Assembly (NCBI RefSeq): GCF_014635325.1
Contig: NZ_BMCT01000002.1
Coordinates: forward strand, 310,001 to 374,000
DNA: 64,000 nucleotides
From: Azorhizobium oxalatiphilum
GTDB taxonomy: Bacteria > Pseudomonadota > Alphaproteobacteria > Rhizobiales > Xanthobacteraceae
Direction of reading: 5' to 3'
Shown here piece after piece: positions 48,069 to 56,658 of this stretch (its first letter is position 1; every line of letters starts with the position of its first letter). A model generated the notes under the pieces. It was not told the origin of the DNA and made no database searches. It worked only from the letters and a program-made list of their open reading frames with translations. A program made the translations under genes and the position numbers.

Positions 48069-48584
48069 TCACATGGCCTCGGGGCCGCGGGAAATGGCGA
48101 CGGTGCCGGTGCGCGACACCTCGACGAGCCCGAGCGGCTGCATCAGCAGCGCGAACTGGTCGATCTTGTCGGACTTGCCGGTGATCTCGAACACGAAGCT
48201 CTCGGTGGTGGCGTCGATGACGCGGGCGCGGAACGCCTCGCCCAGCCGCAGCGCCTCGCTGCGCGCCTCGCCGGTGCCGCGCACCTTCACCATGGCCAGC
48301 TCACGCTCCAGCGAGATGGCTTCCACGGTGAGGTCGCGCACCCGGTGCACCGGCACCAGCCGATCGAGCTGATTGCGGATCTGCTCGATCACCATGGGCG
48401 TGCCGGTGGTGACGATGGTGATGCGGGAGAGATGTCCCTCCTGGCTCACCTCGGACACGGTGAGGCTGTCGATATTGTAGCCACGGCCGGAAAACAGGCC
48501 GATCACGCGGGCCAGCACGCCCGGCTCGTTGTCCACGAGGACGGACAGGGTGTGGCGTTCAGTCTTTTCTTGCGCGAGGGACAT
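48069..48584 (-). CDS. ilvH: Acetolactate synthase small (regulatory) subunit
   Basis: A 171-residue regulatory subunit with an N-terminal ACT domain (HTLSVLVDNEPGVLARVIGL) and a second C-terminal domain. It activates the catalytic subunit and gives valine feedback inhibition. It is 98 bases downstream of ilvB. The gap between has a hairpin (48635-48660). Family length and residues fit well. Confidence 0.96.
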   Translation of the reverse strand: MSLAQEKTERHTLSVLVDNEPGVLARVIGLFSGRGYNIDSLTVSEVSQEGHLSRITIVTTGTPMVIEQIRNQLDRLVPVHRVRDLTVEAISLERELAMVKVRGTGEARSEALRLGEAFRARVIDATTESFVFEITGKSDKIDQFALLMQPLGLVEVSRTGTVAISRGPEAM

Positions 48585-48634
48585 GAAAGGGTCTCTGCGG
48601 GAAACGGAGGGAAAGGCGCTCGGAGGCAGGTGGC

Positions 48635-48660
48635 GGCCAGCCGCGCTGAAGCGGCCGGCC
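48635..48660 (-). other. Intercistronic hairpin between ilvB and ilvH
   Basis: A 10-bp stem (GGCCAGCCGC ... GCGGCCGGCC, one wobble pair) lies between the genes. Its T-run is on the plus side, so it is not an obvious terminator for the leftward transcript and may stabilise mRNA. Confidence 0.45.
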
Positions 48661-48682
48661 TTTTGGCGTCACACCGGCATCG

Positions 48683-50443
48683 TCACACCAGCATCTTGCC
48701 TTCGTCGGAGATGGCGGCGTCGAGATCGATCGCCATGTCGCCGAGGATCATCTCGTTATGGGCGCGGCCCGACGGGATCATGGGGAAGCAGTTTTCCTGC
48801 TGGTCCACGATGCAATCGAAGATCACCGGACGCTTGACGTTGATCATCTCCTGGATGGCCGCATCGAGGTCGCCCGGCTTTTCGCAGCGGATGCCCACGC
48901 CGCCATAGGCCTCCGACAGCTTCACGAAGTCCGGCAGGGCCTCGGAATAGGAGTGCGAATAGCGCCCGCCATGCAGCAGTTCCTGCCACTGGCGCACCAT
49001 GCCCATGTAGCGGTTGTTCAGGATGAACACCTTCACCGGCAGGTTGAACTGGATGGCGGTGGCCATCTCCTGAATGTTCATCTGGATGGAGGCTTCGCCC
49101 GCGATGTCGATGCACAGAGCGTCCGGATGGGCGATCTGCGCGCCGATGGCGGCGGGCAGACCGTAGCCCATGGTGCCGAGGCCGCCGGAGGTCATCCAGC
49201 GGTTCGGCTCCTCGAAGCGGAAGAACTGCGCCGCCCACATCTGGTGCTGGCCGACCTCGGTGGAGATGTAGACGTCGCGATCCTTGGTGGCCGCATACAG
49301 GCGTTCGATGGCCTGCTGCGGCTTGATGACATCCGCCACCTGCCGGTAGGCCAGCGAATTGCGCGCCCGCCAGCGGCCGATCTGCGCCCACCAGGCATCC
49401 AGCGCGTCCCGGTCGATGTGCCGGTCCTGCGACTTCCACGTGGTGATCAGGGCTTCCAGCACCTTGGTGCAGTCGCCGATGATGGGCAGGTCCACCTTGA
49501 CGTTCTTGTTGATGGACGAGGGGTCGATGTCGATGTGGATCTTCTTCGAGCCGGGCGAGAAGGCGTCCAGCCGCCCGGTGATGCGGTCGTCGAAGCGCGC
49601 GCCGATGCAGACCATGACGTCGCAGTCATGCATGGTCATGTTGGCTTCGTAGGTGCCGTGCATGCCCAGCATGCCAAGCCACTGGCTGTTCGCCGCGGGG
49701 AAGGCGCCGAGACCCATCAGCGTGGAGGTGACGGGAACGCCGGTGAGGCGCGCCAGCTCACGCAGGGCACGGCTCGCCGCCGGGCCGGAATTGATGACGC
49801 CGCCGCCGGTATAGAAGATCGGCCGCTTGGCGGCAGAGATCATCTCCACGGCCTGCTGGATCTTGTCGTTGTCGCCCACCAGCTTCGGCTTGTAGGTCTT
49901 GTGCTCGATATTCTCGCGGCCGACGTAGGTGCCCTTGGCGAACTGCACGTCCTTCGGAATATCGACGACAACCGGACCCGGCCGGCCGTTCTGGGCCACG
50001 TAGAAGGCCTCGTGCAGGATGCGCGCGAGGTCGTTGATGTCGCGGACCAGATAATTGTGCTTGGTGCAGGGCCGGGTGATGCCGACCGTGTCGCACTCCT
50101 GGAAGGCGTCGTTGCCGATGAGATGGGTGGCGACCTGACCGGAGATGCAGACCAGCGGGATCGAATCCATCAGCGCGTCGGCAAGGCCGGTGACGGCATT
50201 GGTGGCGCCGGGACCGGACGTGACCAGAACCACGCCCACCTTGCCGGAGGAACGGGCATAGCCTTCCGCCGAATGCAGCGCCGCCTGCTCGTGGCGCACC
50301 AGGATGTGCTCGATATGGTTCTGCTGGAACAGAGCGTCGTAGATCGGCAGCACGGCACCGCCCGGATAGCCGAACAGGTGGTCGACCCCCTGATCCTTGA
50401 GCGCCTGGATCACCATCTCGGCGCCGGTCATCTCCTTGCTCAT
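48683..50443 (-). CDS. ilvB: Acetolactate synthase large (catalytic) subunit
   Basis: A 586-residue thiamine-diphosphate enzyme that condenses two pyruvates, or pyruvate with 2-oxobutyrate, as the first step of valine, leucine and isoleucine synthesis. The N-terminus DHLFGYPGGAVLPIYDAL holds the catalytic region with Glu in HEQAALHSAEGYARSS. The ThDP-binding motif lies near DIAGEASIQMNIQE. ATG 50443 follows AGGAG by seven bases. The extra upstream residues from 50473 are unlikely. Preceded by a leader peptide and attenuator. Confidence 0.97.
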   Translation of the reverse strand: MSKEMTGAEMVIQALKDQGVDHLFGYPGGAVLPIYDALFQQNHIEHILVRHEQAALHSAEGYARSSGKVGVVLVTSGPGATNAVTGLADALMDSIPLVCISGQVATHLIGNDAFQECDTVGITRPCTKHNYLVRDINDLARILHEAFYVAQNGRPGPVVVDIPKDVQFAKGTYVGRENIEHKTYKPKLVGDNDKIQQAVEMISAAKRPIFYTGGGVINSGPAASRALRELARLTGVPVTSTLMGLGAFPAANSQWLGMLGMHGTYEANMTMHDCDVMVCIGARFDDRITGRLDAFSPGSKKIHIDIDPSSINKNVKVDLPIIGDCTKVLEALITTWKSQDRHIDRDALDAWWAQIGRWRARNSLAYRQVADVIKPQQAIERLYAATKDRDVYISTEVGQHQMWAAQFFRFEEPNRWMTSGGLGTMGYGLPAAIGAQIAHPDALCIDIAGEASIQMNIQEMATAIQFNLPVKVFILNNRYMGMVRQWQELLHGGRYSHSYSEALPDFVKLSEAYGGVGIRCEKPGDLDAAIQEMINVKRPVIFDCIVDQQENCFPMIPSGRAHNEMILGDMAIDLDAAISDEGKMLV

Positions 50444-50534
50444 CTCTCCACTCCTCTGCAGTCCCCGCGCCACTGGCGCCCCCGGCTGCTCAAATTTCCG
50501 AACTCAGGCGTTCCCGAACCGAACCTGTAGAAAC

Positions 50535-50562
50535 GACGAAGGGGCCCCAAGGGCCCCTCGTC
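50535..50562 (-). terminator. ilv attenuator terminator hairpin
   Basis: On the minus strand, GACGAGGGGCCC pairs with GGGGCCCCTTCGTC (one bulge), followed by GTTTC. It lies after the leader peptide and about 90 bases before ilvB. A U-rich end is weak. Confidence 0.7.
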
Positions 50563-50614
50563 ACGCGCCACCGATCCTCTGCGAAGCCGTCAGGCCGTCG
50601 CGGGGGTGGCGCGT
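50563..50614 (-). promoter_or_regulatory. Leader pairing region 1:2 of the ilv attenuator
   Basis: ACGCGCCACC, inside the leader peptide coding region (50605-50614), is an exact complement of GGTGGCGCGT (50563-50572), which abuts the terminator hairpin. This is the classic alternating stem pattern, where stalled translation in segment 1 frees segment 2. Confidence 0.65.
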
Positions 50615-50649
50615 CTGCGTACAAGGATAATGGTAACGATGTTGCGCAT
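50590..50649 (-). CDS. ilvL: ilv leader peptide (19 aa)
   Basis: A 19-residue peptide, MRNIVTIILVRRRATPATA, with Ile-Val then Ile-Ile-Leu-Val in codons 4-10. Six of its first ten residues are branched-chain amino acids, the products of the operon. It ends 28 bases before the terminator hairpin. It is the signature of attenuation by charged tRNA supply. Its ribosome site is weak, which is common for leaders. Promoter boxes are visible just upstream. Confidence 0.8.
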   Translation of the reverse strand: MRNIVTIILVRRRATPATA

Positions 50650-50679
50650 CGGCGCGGTCGCCCTTTCGAAAGTTGCGCG

Positions 50680-50708
50680 AACCTACCCACAGACGAAATC
50701 TCCGTCAA
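50680..50708 (-). promoter_or_regulatory. Candidate promoter of the ilv operon
   Basis: On the minus strand, TTGACG (50703-50708) and TAGGTT (50680-50685) are separated by 17 bases. Transcription would start near 50673, about 24 bases before the leader peptide ATG. Confidence 0.65.
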
Positions 50709-50834
50709 GGCGGGCTGTCACGCTTTTTTGCAGCCGGGGGGCACGAAAGGCCATCACTTCCTTCCGCCCCGATATTGCCCCAACAATCAGGTCTTTGTAA
50801 GAAAACCCATTCTCCGACCTAGCGGAAACAGGAC

Positions 50835-51347
50835 ATGCCCGGGATCACTCACTCGCCGCGCTTCAAGGGCTCGATCGCCTTCGGCCTCGCCCTCGCGCTT
50901 TGCACGGCCGGAACAGTGCCTGCGCTGGCCGATTGCCAGACGGACTTCATGGCCCTGCGCTCGGATATGGACGCCAAGGGCAAGCTCCTTCAGGCCGCAG
51001 GCAAGAACAAGAGCGGGCCGCAGGAGCTGTGCCCGCTGTTCCGCAGCTACACCACTGCGGAAGCGAAGGCGGCCCAGTATCTGAAAGAGAACAAGGACTG
51101 GTGCCAGATCCCCGAGGAGACCATCAAGGCCGCCCTCGCCAACAATGTGAAGACCGCCCAGCTGCGTGACCGCGTCTGTCAGGCCGCCGCCAGCGGCGCC
51201 GGCGCGGGTGGCGGCGGGCCGGCCAAGCCGCCGCCGCAGGGCAGCCTGTCGCAGGCGCTCGGCGTCACCACCGGCTATGTGCCCGGCGAGAGCAGCAACC
51301 GTGGCGGGGTGTTCGACACCCTCACGGGTAACGCTCTGTCCAAGTGA
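50835..51347 (+). CDS. Small exported hypothetical protein with four cysteines
   Basis: A 170-residue exported protein. Signal peptide ends near VPALADC (cleavage after residue 31-32). The mature part has four cysteines (DCQTDF, LCPLF, WCQIPE, VCQAA) that could form two disulfides, then a Gly/Pro-rich linker (AAASGAGAGGGG...) and a short C-terminal segment. Helix-rich core. Similar small exported proteins occur in Rhizobiales. No function known. Just upstream of ubiA (7 bases). Confidence 0.75.
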   Translation: MPGITHSPRFKGSIAFGLALALCTAGTVPALADCQTDFMALRSDMDAKGKLLQAAGKNKSGPQELCPLFRSYTTAEAKAAQYLKENKDWCQIPEETIKAALANNVKTAQLRDRVCQAAASGAGAGGGGPAKPPPQGSLSQALGVTTGYVPGESSNRGGVFDTLTGNALSK

Positions 51348-51354
51348 GGATACT

Positions 51355-52353
51355 GTGAGCGGTGATTTCAGGGAGGCGGGAGAGGGTCAGGCCCTCGCCG
51401 ACCGCCCACCCTTCGTGACCGTTGCGGATGCCCCCGCCGGCAATTGGGTGGACCGCTATGCGCCCGCCCCCATCCGCCCCTATCTCCATCTGGCGCGCAT
51501 GGATCGCCCCATCGGCAGCTGGCTGCTGCTGCTGCCCTGCTGGTGGTCCACGGCTCTGGCGGCGGGCGCGGCGCGCGCGCCCTATCCCGATCCGCGCCTG
51601 CTGATCCTGTTCGCCATCGGCGCCGTCGCCATGCGCGGGGCGGGCTGCACCTGGAACGACATCCTCGATCGCAAGATCGACCGCATGGTGGCCCGCACCC
51701 GTAGCCGGCCCATCGCCAGCGGCGCCATCAGCCTGCCGGCCGCCTTCGCCTTTCTGGCACTGCAACTGCTGATCGGCCTCGCCGTCCTGCTGTCGCTGCC
51801 GCGCTTCGCCGTCATCACCGGCCTCGCCTCCATGGGCGTGGTGGCTATCTATCCGCTGATGAAGCGCATCACCTCGGTGCCGCAGGCGGTGCTGGGCATC
51901 GCCTTCTCCTGGGGCGCGCTCATGGGCTGGGCCTGCGTGTTCCAGAGCATCGACGATCCGGCCCTGCTGCTGTTTGCCGGCGCGGTGTGCTGGGTGTTCG
52001 CCTACGACACCATCTATGCCCATCAGGACCGCGAGGACGACGCCATCGTCGGCGTACGCTCCACTGCCCTGCTGTTCGGTCAGGCGAGCTGGCTGGCGCT
52101 GGCGCTCTGCTACACCGCCACCACCGTCTTTTTCGGGCTGGCGCTGATGGGCGCGGGCGCGGGCGTGATCGCCTGGATCGGCCTCGGCGCCTTCGCCTAC
52201 CACCTCTACGGGCAGGTGCGGCGGCTGGACATCGACGACGGGGCGCTCTGCCTTGCCATCTTCAAGTCCAACCGGGATGCGGGACTGATCCTCTTCGCGG
52301 GACTCAGCCTCGATGTGATCACCCAGCACCTCGGCGCGCTCTGGCTGCCCTGA
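51355..52353 (+). CDS. ubiA: 4-hydroxybenzoate polyprenyltransferase
   Basis: A 332-residue membrane prenyltransferase that attaches the polyprenyl tail to 4-hydroxybenzoate in ubiquinone synthesis. The two aspartate-rich motifs are NDILDRKIDR and YDTIYAHQDREDD. About eight helices. GTG 51355 is chosen, eight bases after the previous stop, with TGAGGA in front. The reading is open further upstream but that part is the other gene's frame. An N-terminal polar stretch of about 40 residues precedes the first helix. Confidence 0.95.
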   Translation: MSGDFREAGEGQALADRPPFVTVADAPAGNWVDRYAPAPIRPYLHLARMDRPIGSWLLLLPCWWSTALAAGAARAPYPDPRLLILFAIGAVAMRGAGCTWNDILDRKIDRMVARTRSRPIASGAISLPAAFAFLALQLLIGLAVLLSLPRFAVITGLASMGVVAIYPLMKRITSVPQAVLGIAFSWGALMGWACVFQSIDDPALLLFAGAVCWVFAYDTIYAHQDREDDAIVGVRSTALLFGQASWLALALCYTATTVFFGLALMGAGAGVIAWIGLGAFAYHLYGQVRRLDIDDGALCLAIFKSNRDAGLILFAGLSLDVITQHLGALWLP

Positions 52354-52457
52354 TTCCCATTCGGGCCCACCCCTGAACGGTACCCTGTTCGCCTCCGGGG
52401 GGAATCCTCTCGGAGGCTTGGCTTGCCTTGGTTCGCCGGGGCGCTTATGGCCTGCGC

Positions 52458-53285
52458 ATGATTTCCCCGCCCTCCTCCGCCCGCACCATGCTCGACTCAG
52501 CCGAGGTGGCCGCGCGCCATCTCGCCGATGCGGTCAGCGCCGCAGGCGCGGTTGCGCTGGCCATGTTTCGCACGGGCGACGTGTCGTCCTGGTTCAAGAA
52601 CAACAATTCGCCGGTCACTGAAGCCGACATCGCCGTGGATCGGTTCCTGCGCGAGCGGCTGATGACGCTGGCGCCGGACTATGGCTGGCTGTCCGAGGAA
52701 ACCGCCGACAGCCCCGACCGCCTCTCGCGCATGCGCGTATGGGTAGTGGACCCCATCGACGGCACCCGCGCCTTCATGGCCGGCGGCGAGGACTGGACCG
52801 TTTCGGCCGCGCTGGTGGAGGCCGGACGCCCCATCGCCGCAGCCCTCTTCGCCCCGGTCACGGATGAACTTTTCGTGGCCTCCGCCGGTGGCGGTGCCCG
52901 GCGCAACGGCCAGCCCATCCAGGCAGGCACGCGGGCCGAGCTGGACGGGGCCGCGATCTCGGGTCCGGCGCAGATGGTGGACCATCTGGCGATGCGCGCC
53001 GGAATCTTGCGCCAGCCGAGGGTGCGCTCGCTGGCCCTGCGCATCACGCGGGTGGCGACCGCAGAGTTGGACGTGGCCCTCGCCACAGGTAATGCACATG
53101 ACTGGGATATCGCCGCCGCGGACCTTCTGGTGCAGGAAGCCCACGGCTTTCTGACCGGGCTGGATGGCCGCCCTCTGACTTATAATGCTACGGTTCCCCG
53201 GCACGGAGTCCTTGTGTCGGCGGGCCGGGCGTTGCATGAGACTGCACTGTCCGCAGCGCGTGGGGACACCGGCAGCCAGCCCTGA
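52458..53285 (+). CDS. cysQ: 3'(2'),5'-bisphosphate nucleotidase (CysQ)/inositol phosphatase family
   Basis: A roughly 275-residue Mg-dependent phosphatase of the IMPase fold. Motifs are WLSEETADSP (metal glutamate), WVVDPIDGTRAF (metal aspartates) and the C-terminal HDWDIAAADLLVQEA with the catalytic Asp. CysQ recycles 3'-phosphoadenosine 5'-phosphate from sulfate assimilation. Inositol monophosphatase is the alternative, but the neighbour DUF4170 and the lipid A genes are common next to CysQ in Rhizobiales. Start is uncertain: ATG 52458 taken, TTG 52428 and ATG 52488 are options. Confidence 0.85.
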   Translation: MISPPSSARTMLDSAEVAARHLADAVSAAGAVALAMFRTGDVSSWFKNNNSPVTEADIAVDRFLRERLMTLAPDYGWLSEETADSPDRLSRMRVWVVDPIDGTRAFMAGGEDWTVSAALVEAGRPIAAALFAPVTDELFVASAGGGARRNGQPIQAGTRAELDGAAISGPAQMVDHLAMRAGILRQPRVRSLALRITRVATAELDVALATGNAHDWDIAAADLLVQEAHGFLTGLDGRPLTYNATVPRHGVLVSAGRALHETALSAARGDTGSQP

Positions 53286-53333
53286 CGCCCCGCCGCTTCA
53301 TCGTTGCATTCGCCTGTTCCGGGATCCGACGAC

Positions 53334-53579
53334 ATGACTGACCGTAAACAACTGCCCCACCTCGTTTTCGGCGGGGAGCTGAAGGAAATTGGCTCGACGG
53401 AGTTCAAGGACCTCAGCCAGCTCGACCTCGTCGGCATCTATCCCGATTACGCCACCGCGACCGCGGCCTGGAAGGCCAAGGCGCAGATGACCGTCGACAA
53501 TGCGATGATGCGTTATTTCGTGGTGCATCTGCATCGCCTGCTGGACCCCGAGACCGACAAGCCGGTCGCCGGGCTCTGA
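53334..53579 (+). CDS. DUF4170 domain-containing protein
   Basis: An 81-residue DUF4170 protein. HLVFGGELKEIGS, GIYPDYATATAAWKAKAQMT and the YFVVHLHRLL end fit this small alphaproteobacterial family, which is typically found next to the Kdo/lipid A genes as it is here. Function unknown. A start at 53334 gives the usual short N-terminus. Eighteen bases before the acyltransferase-like gene. Confidence 0.88.
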   Translation: MTDRKQLPHLVFGGELKEIGSTEFKDLSQLDLVGIYPDYATATAAWKAKAQMTVDNAMMRYFVVHLHRLLDPETDKPVAGL

Positions 53580-53597
53580 GGACGGAACTTCCAGAAC

Positions 53598-54332
53598 ATG
53601 TGGCGTCGCATTCGGACCAACCGGGGCGTCCAGGTCGCCCTGGGCACGGCCTTCGCTTATTATTTCAAGGCCGTGGCCAGGACGACGAACTTCGTCGTGG
53701 AGCCGTCGGACATCTATGAGCGCATCGAGGACAATCTGCCGCTCATCATGACCTTCTGGCACGGGCAGCATTTCCTGACGCCCTTCGTCATGAAGCCCCA
53801 CCACAAGGCCAAGGTGCTGATCTCCCGCCATGCGGACGCCGAGATCAACGCCATCGCGGCGGAGAAGCTCGGGGTCGGCACCATTCGCGGGTCCGGCGCC
53901 ACGTCGCCGCGTGATTTTCATCGCAAGGGCGGCGTGTCCGCGACATATGCGATGATTGACACCCTCGAACAGGGGATCAATGTGGCGATGACGGCCGACG
54001 TGCCCAAGATCGCCCGTCACGTGGGCAAGGGCGTCATCGTCATCGCGCGCCATTCCGGCCGCCCCATCTTCCCGATCGCCATGGCAACCAGCAGACGCAT
54101 CAAGCTGAAGAGTTGGGATCGCGCCGCCCTCAACCTGCCCTTCAGCAAGGGCGCGGCGGTGGTGGCCGAGCCTGTCTGGGTGCCCCGCGATCTCGACGAC
54201 GCCGGCATGGAAGCCATGCGCCAGCTGGTGCAGCAGCGCCTTGAGGCCGCCACCGCCCGCGCCGAGGCGCTGGTGGGACGCGGGCAGGCCCCGGCCCTCG
54301 TCTATGGCAGCACCTCCGAGGCTGGCCGATGA
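53598..54332 (+). CDS. DUF374/lysophospholipid acyltransferase-like protein
   Basis: A 244-residue protein of the DUF374 family, related to LpxL/LpxM-type acyltransferases. The MTFWHGQHFL motif carries the catalytic His in the HxxxxD-like context, and RGSGATSPRDF and TADVPKIARHVGKG follow. It lies between DUF4170 and waaA, and ends in an ATGA overlap with waaA. A role in adding a long-chain acyl group to lipid A or Kdo is likely but not proven. Confidence 0.85.
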   Translation: MWRRIRTNRGVQVALGTAFAYYFKAVARTTNFVVEPSDIYERIEDNLPLIMTFWHGQHFLTPFVMKPHHKAKVLISRHADAEINAIAAEKLGVGTIRGSGATSPRDFHRKGGVSATYAMIDTLEQGINVAMTADVPKIARHVGKGVIVIARHSGRPIFPIAMATSRRIKLKSWDRAALNLPFSKGAAVVAEPVWVPRDLDDAGMEAMRQLVQQRLEAATARAEALVGRGQAPALVYGSTSEAGR

Positions 54333-55624
54333 GGGGGCGGCCGCTGCCGGTCCCCCTGCGGCTCTATCGCGGTGCTGCTTCCGCCGCGACCCTTCTGGCC
54401 CCGGCGTGGCTGCGCTACCGCATCTCCAAGGGCAAGGAAGACCCGGCCCGCATCGGCGAGCGCCGGGGCATCACCCGGCAGGAACGCCCCTTCGGCCCGC
54501 TGATCTGGGTGCATGGGGCGAGCGTGGGCGAGATCGTCTCGGTGCTGCCGCTGGTGGAGCGCATCGTCGGGCGCGGCTTCCACATCCTGCTCACCTCCGG
54601 CACGCTGACCTCCAGCCGGGTGGCCGCCCGCCGGGCGCCGCGCGGCGTCATCCACCAGTTCGTGCCGCTGGATGCGCCGAGCTTCGTGCGCCGCTTCCTC
54701 GGCCACTGGAAGCCGGATCTGGTGCTGCTGGCCGAATCCGAGCTGTGGCCGAATCTGATGACCGAGCTGGACCGGCGCGGCACCGCCGTGGTGATGGTGA
54801 ACGGTCGCCTGTCGCAGCGCTCGGCCGAGCGCTGGGCTCGCCTGCCCCGCAGCGCCCGCGCCTTGCTCTCCCGCGTGGACCTGTGCCTCGCCCAGACCCC
54901 CGAGGATGGCGCCCGCTTCAAGGCGCTCGGCGCGCCGCGCGTGGAAGTGGCCGGCAATCTGAAATTCGACGTGCCTGCCCCGCCGGCCGATTCCAATCTG
55001 CTTGGCCGCCTGCAGGCGGTCATCGGCCATCGCCCGGTGCTGCTCGCCGCCTCCACCCATCCGGGCGAGGACGAGGTGGTGCTGGAGGCGCACCGGCACA
55101 TCCGCACCCAGTTGCCGGACCTCATCACCCTCATCGCCCCGCGCCATCCCGAGCGTGGCAGCGACATCATGGCGCTCGCCGAGGGCGCGGGCCTTGCCGC
55201 CGCCCAGCGCAGCCACGGCCAGTTGCCCCATGGCGAGACCGAAATCTACGTGGCCGACACCATTGGCGAGCTGGGCCTGTTCTACCGCCTCGCGCCGGTG
55301 GCCTTCCTCGGCGGCTCGCTGGTGCGTCACGGCGGACAGAACCCCATCGAGCCGGCCAAGATCGGCAGCGTGGTGCTGCACGGCCCGCATGTATGGAATT
55401 TCGGCGCGGTCTATGCCCGCCTCGATGGCGATCAGGGTTCGGTGCAGGTTGGCGATGCCGAGGACATGGCCCGCGCCGCCCTCGACATCTTCCTCACACC
55501 CGGAACCCATGAGCGCATCGCGCATGCCGCATGGCATGCGGTCGAGGCCCTGAGCGGCGCGCTGGACCGGACGCTGGCGGCGGTGGAGCCCTATCTGCTC
55601 CAGATCCGGCTGGCCGGAAAATGA
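54329..55624 (+). CDS. waaA: 3-deoxy-D-manno-octulosonic acid (Kdo) transferase
   Basis: A 431-residue GT30 enzyme that adds Kdo to lipid IVA at the inner membrane. WVHGASVGEIVSVLPL contains the catalytic glutamate (Glu68). The C-terminal GT-B half shows AASTHPGEDEVV and GGSLVRHGGQNPIEPAKIGS, both diagnostic. It overlaps the gene before by four bases and lpxK after by four bases, so this is one tightly packed operon. Confidence 0.96.
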   Translation: MRGRPLPVPLRLYRGAASAATLLAPAWLRYRISKGKEDPARIGERRGITRQERPFGPLIWVHGASVGEIVSVLPLVERIVGRGFHILLTSGTLTSSRVAARRAPRGVIHQFVPLDAPSFVRRFLGHWKPDLVLLAESELWPNLMTELDRRGTAVVMVNGRLSQRSAERWARLPRSARALLSRVDLCLAQTPEDGARFKALGAPRVEVAGNLKFDVPAPPADSNLLGRLQAVIGHRPVLLAASTHPGEDEVVLEAHRHIRTQLPDLITLIAPRHPERGSDIMALAEGAGLAAAQRSHGQLPHGETEIYVADTIGELGLFYRLAPVAFLGGSLVRHGGQNPIEPAKIGSVVLHGPHVWNFGAVYARLDGDQGSVQVGDAEDMARAALDIFLTPGTHERIAHAAWHAVEALSGALDRTLAAVEPYLLQIRLAGK

Positions 55625-56637
55625 TGGGGCGCGCGCCGGGCTTCTGGTCGCGGCCGGGCAGCCTTGCCGGACTTCTGCTGGCGCCCATCGGCTGGATCGT
55701 CGGCCAGATCACCCTCCGCCGCATGTCCGGCCCCTCGGCGAGCGTTCCGGTGCCGGTGATCTGCATCGGCAATCCCACCGTGGGCGGCGCCGGCAAGACT
55801 CCGACCACGCTTGCCCTCATCGCCCGCCTTCAGGTCCGTGGCGCCACGCCTTTCGCTTTGCTGCGCGGCCATGGCGGCAGCCTTGCCGGGCCTGTGCGCG
55901 TCGATCCGGCAACCCACGACGCCACGCAGGTGGGCGATGAATCCCTGCTGCTGGCGGCAGCGGCGCCCACCATCGTCTCCCGCGATCGGCTTGCCGGTGC
56001 GCGCCTCGCCGTCTCACAGGGCGCGACCCACATCCTCATGGATGACGGCTTCCAGAACCCGAGCCTGCGCAAGGACGTGAGCCTGCTGGTGATCGACGGC
56101 GCCGCCGGCATCGGCAACGGCCATGTGCTGCCGGCCGGCCCCCTGCGTGCGCCGCTGGTGCCGCAGCTCAAGGCCGCCGATGCGGTGCTGGTGGTGGGGC
56201 CGGGCGCGGCAGGCGCGACAGTTGCGCGCGCGGCGGAACGGCTGGGGAAAGGCGTCCTCTCCGGCAGCGTGCGGCCCGATCCGGCGGTCATCGCCGGGCT
56301 GGCGGGCGGTGCGGTGCTGGCCTTCGCAGGGATCGGCCGACCGGAAAAATTCGCCGCCAGCCTGACGGCTGCGGGAGTCACCGTGGCCGAACTGCGGGCC
56401 TTTCCGGACCACCATCCCTATGCGGAGGCCGAGATCGCGGAACTCGCCGCGCGCGCGGCCATCCAGGGTCTGCGGCTGGTGACGACCACCAAGGACATGG
56501 CACGCCTGCAAGGCACGCCCTTCGCGCGCCACCGGCACGCGATCACGGTGCTGCCCGTGGAGATGGATATGGAGCCCGCCGCTGTACTGGACGGGCTGAT
56601 CGCGACGGCGGAGGCCCGGGCGACCGGACAGACCTGA
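55621..56637 (+). CDS. lpxK: Tetraacyldisaccharide 4'-kinase
   Basis: A 338-residue membrane-associated kinase that phosphorylates the 4' position of lipid A precursor. P-loop NPTVGGAGKTPTTLAL at about residues 51-66. The downstream motif DDGFQNPSLRKDVSLLVID carries the catalytic Asp region. The first ATG overlaps the waaA stop. Last gene of the lipid A cluster, followed by a REP-type pair. Confidence 0.95.
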   Translation: MMGRAPGFWSRPGSLAGLLLAPIGWIVGQITLRRMSGPSASVPVPVICIGNPTVGGAGKTPTTLALIARLQVRGATPFALLRGHGGSLAGPVRVDPATHDATQVGDESLLLAAAAPTIVSRDRLAGARLAVSQGATHILMDDGFQNPSLRKDVSLLVIDGAAGIGNGHVLPAGPLRAPLVPQLKAADAVLVVGPGAAGATVARAAERLGKGVLSGSVRPDPAVIAGLAGGAVLAFAGIGRPEKFAASLTAAGVTVAELRAFPDHHPYAEAEIAELAARAAIQGLRLVTTTKDMARLQGTPFARHRHAITVLPVEMDMEPAAVLDGLIATAEARATGQT

Positions 56638-56658
56638 GACCGGCTCATGCCACAGTAG

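Larger units (their letters stand above)
50444..50834. other. ilvB leader and divergent upstream region
   Basis: The 391-base gap between ilvB (minus) and the small exported protein gene (plus). Most of the left part is the ilv leader with its attenuator and promoter (separate entries). The right part (50709-50834) shows no further gene and probably carries the promoter of the exported protein gene. Confidence 0.6.

Noticed and set aside
48758..50530. A 590-codon plus-strand frame over ilvB.
   Set aside because: Antisense of ilvB; no recognisable domain, and the minus-strand gene is certain.
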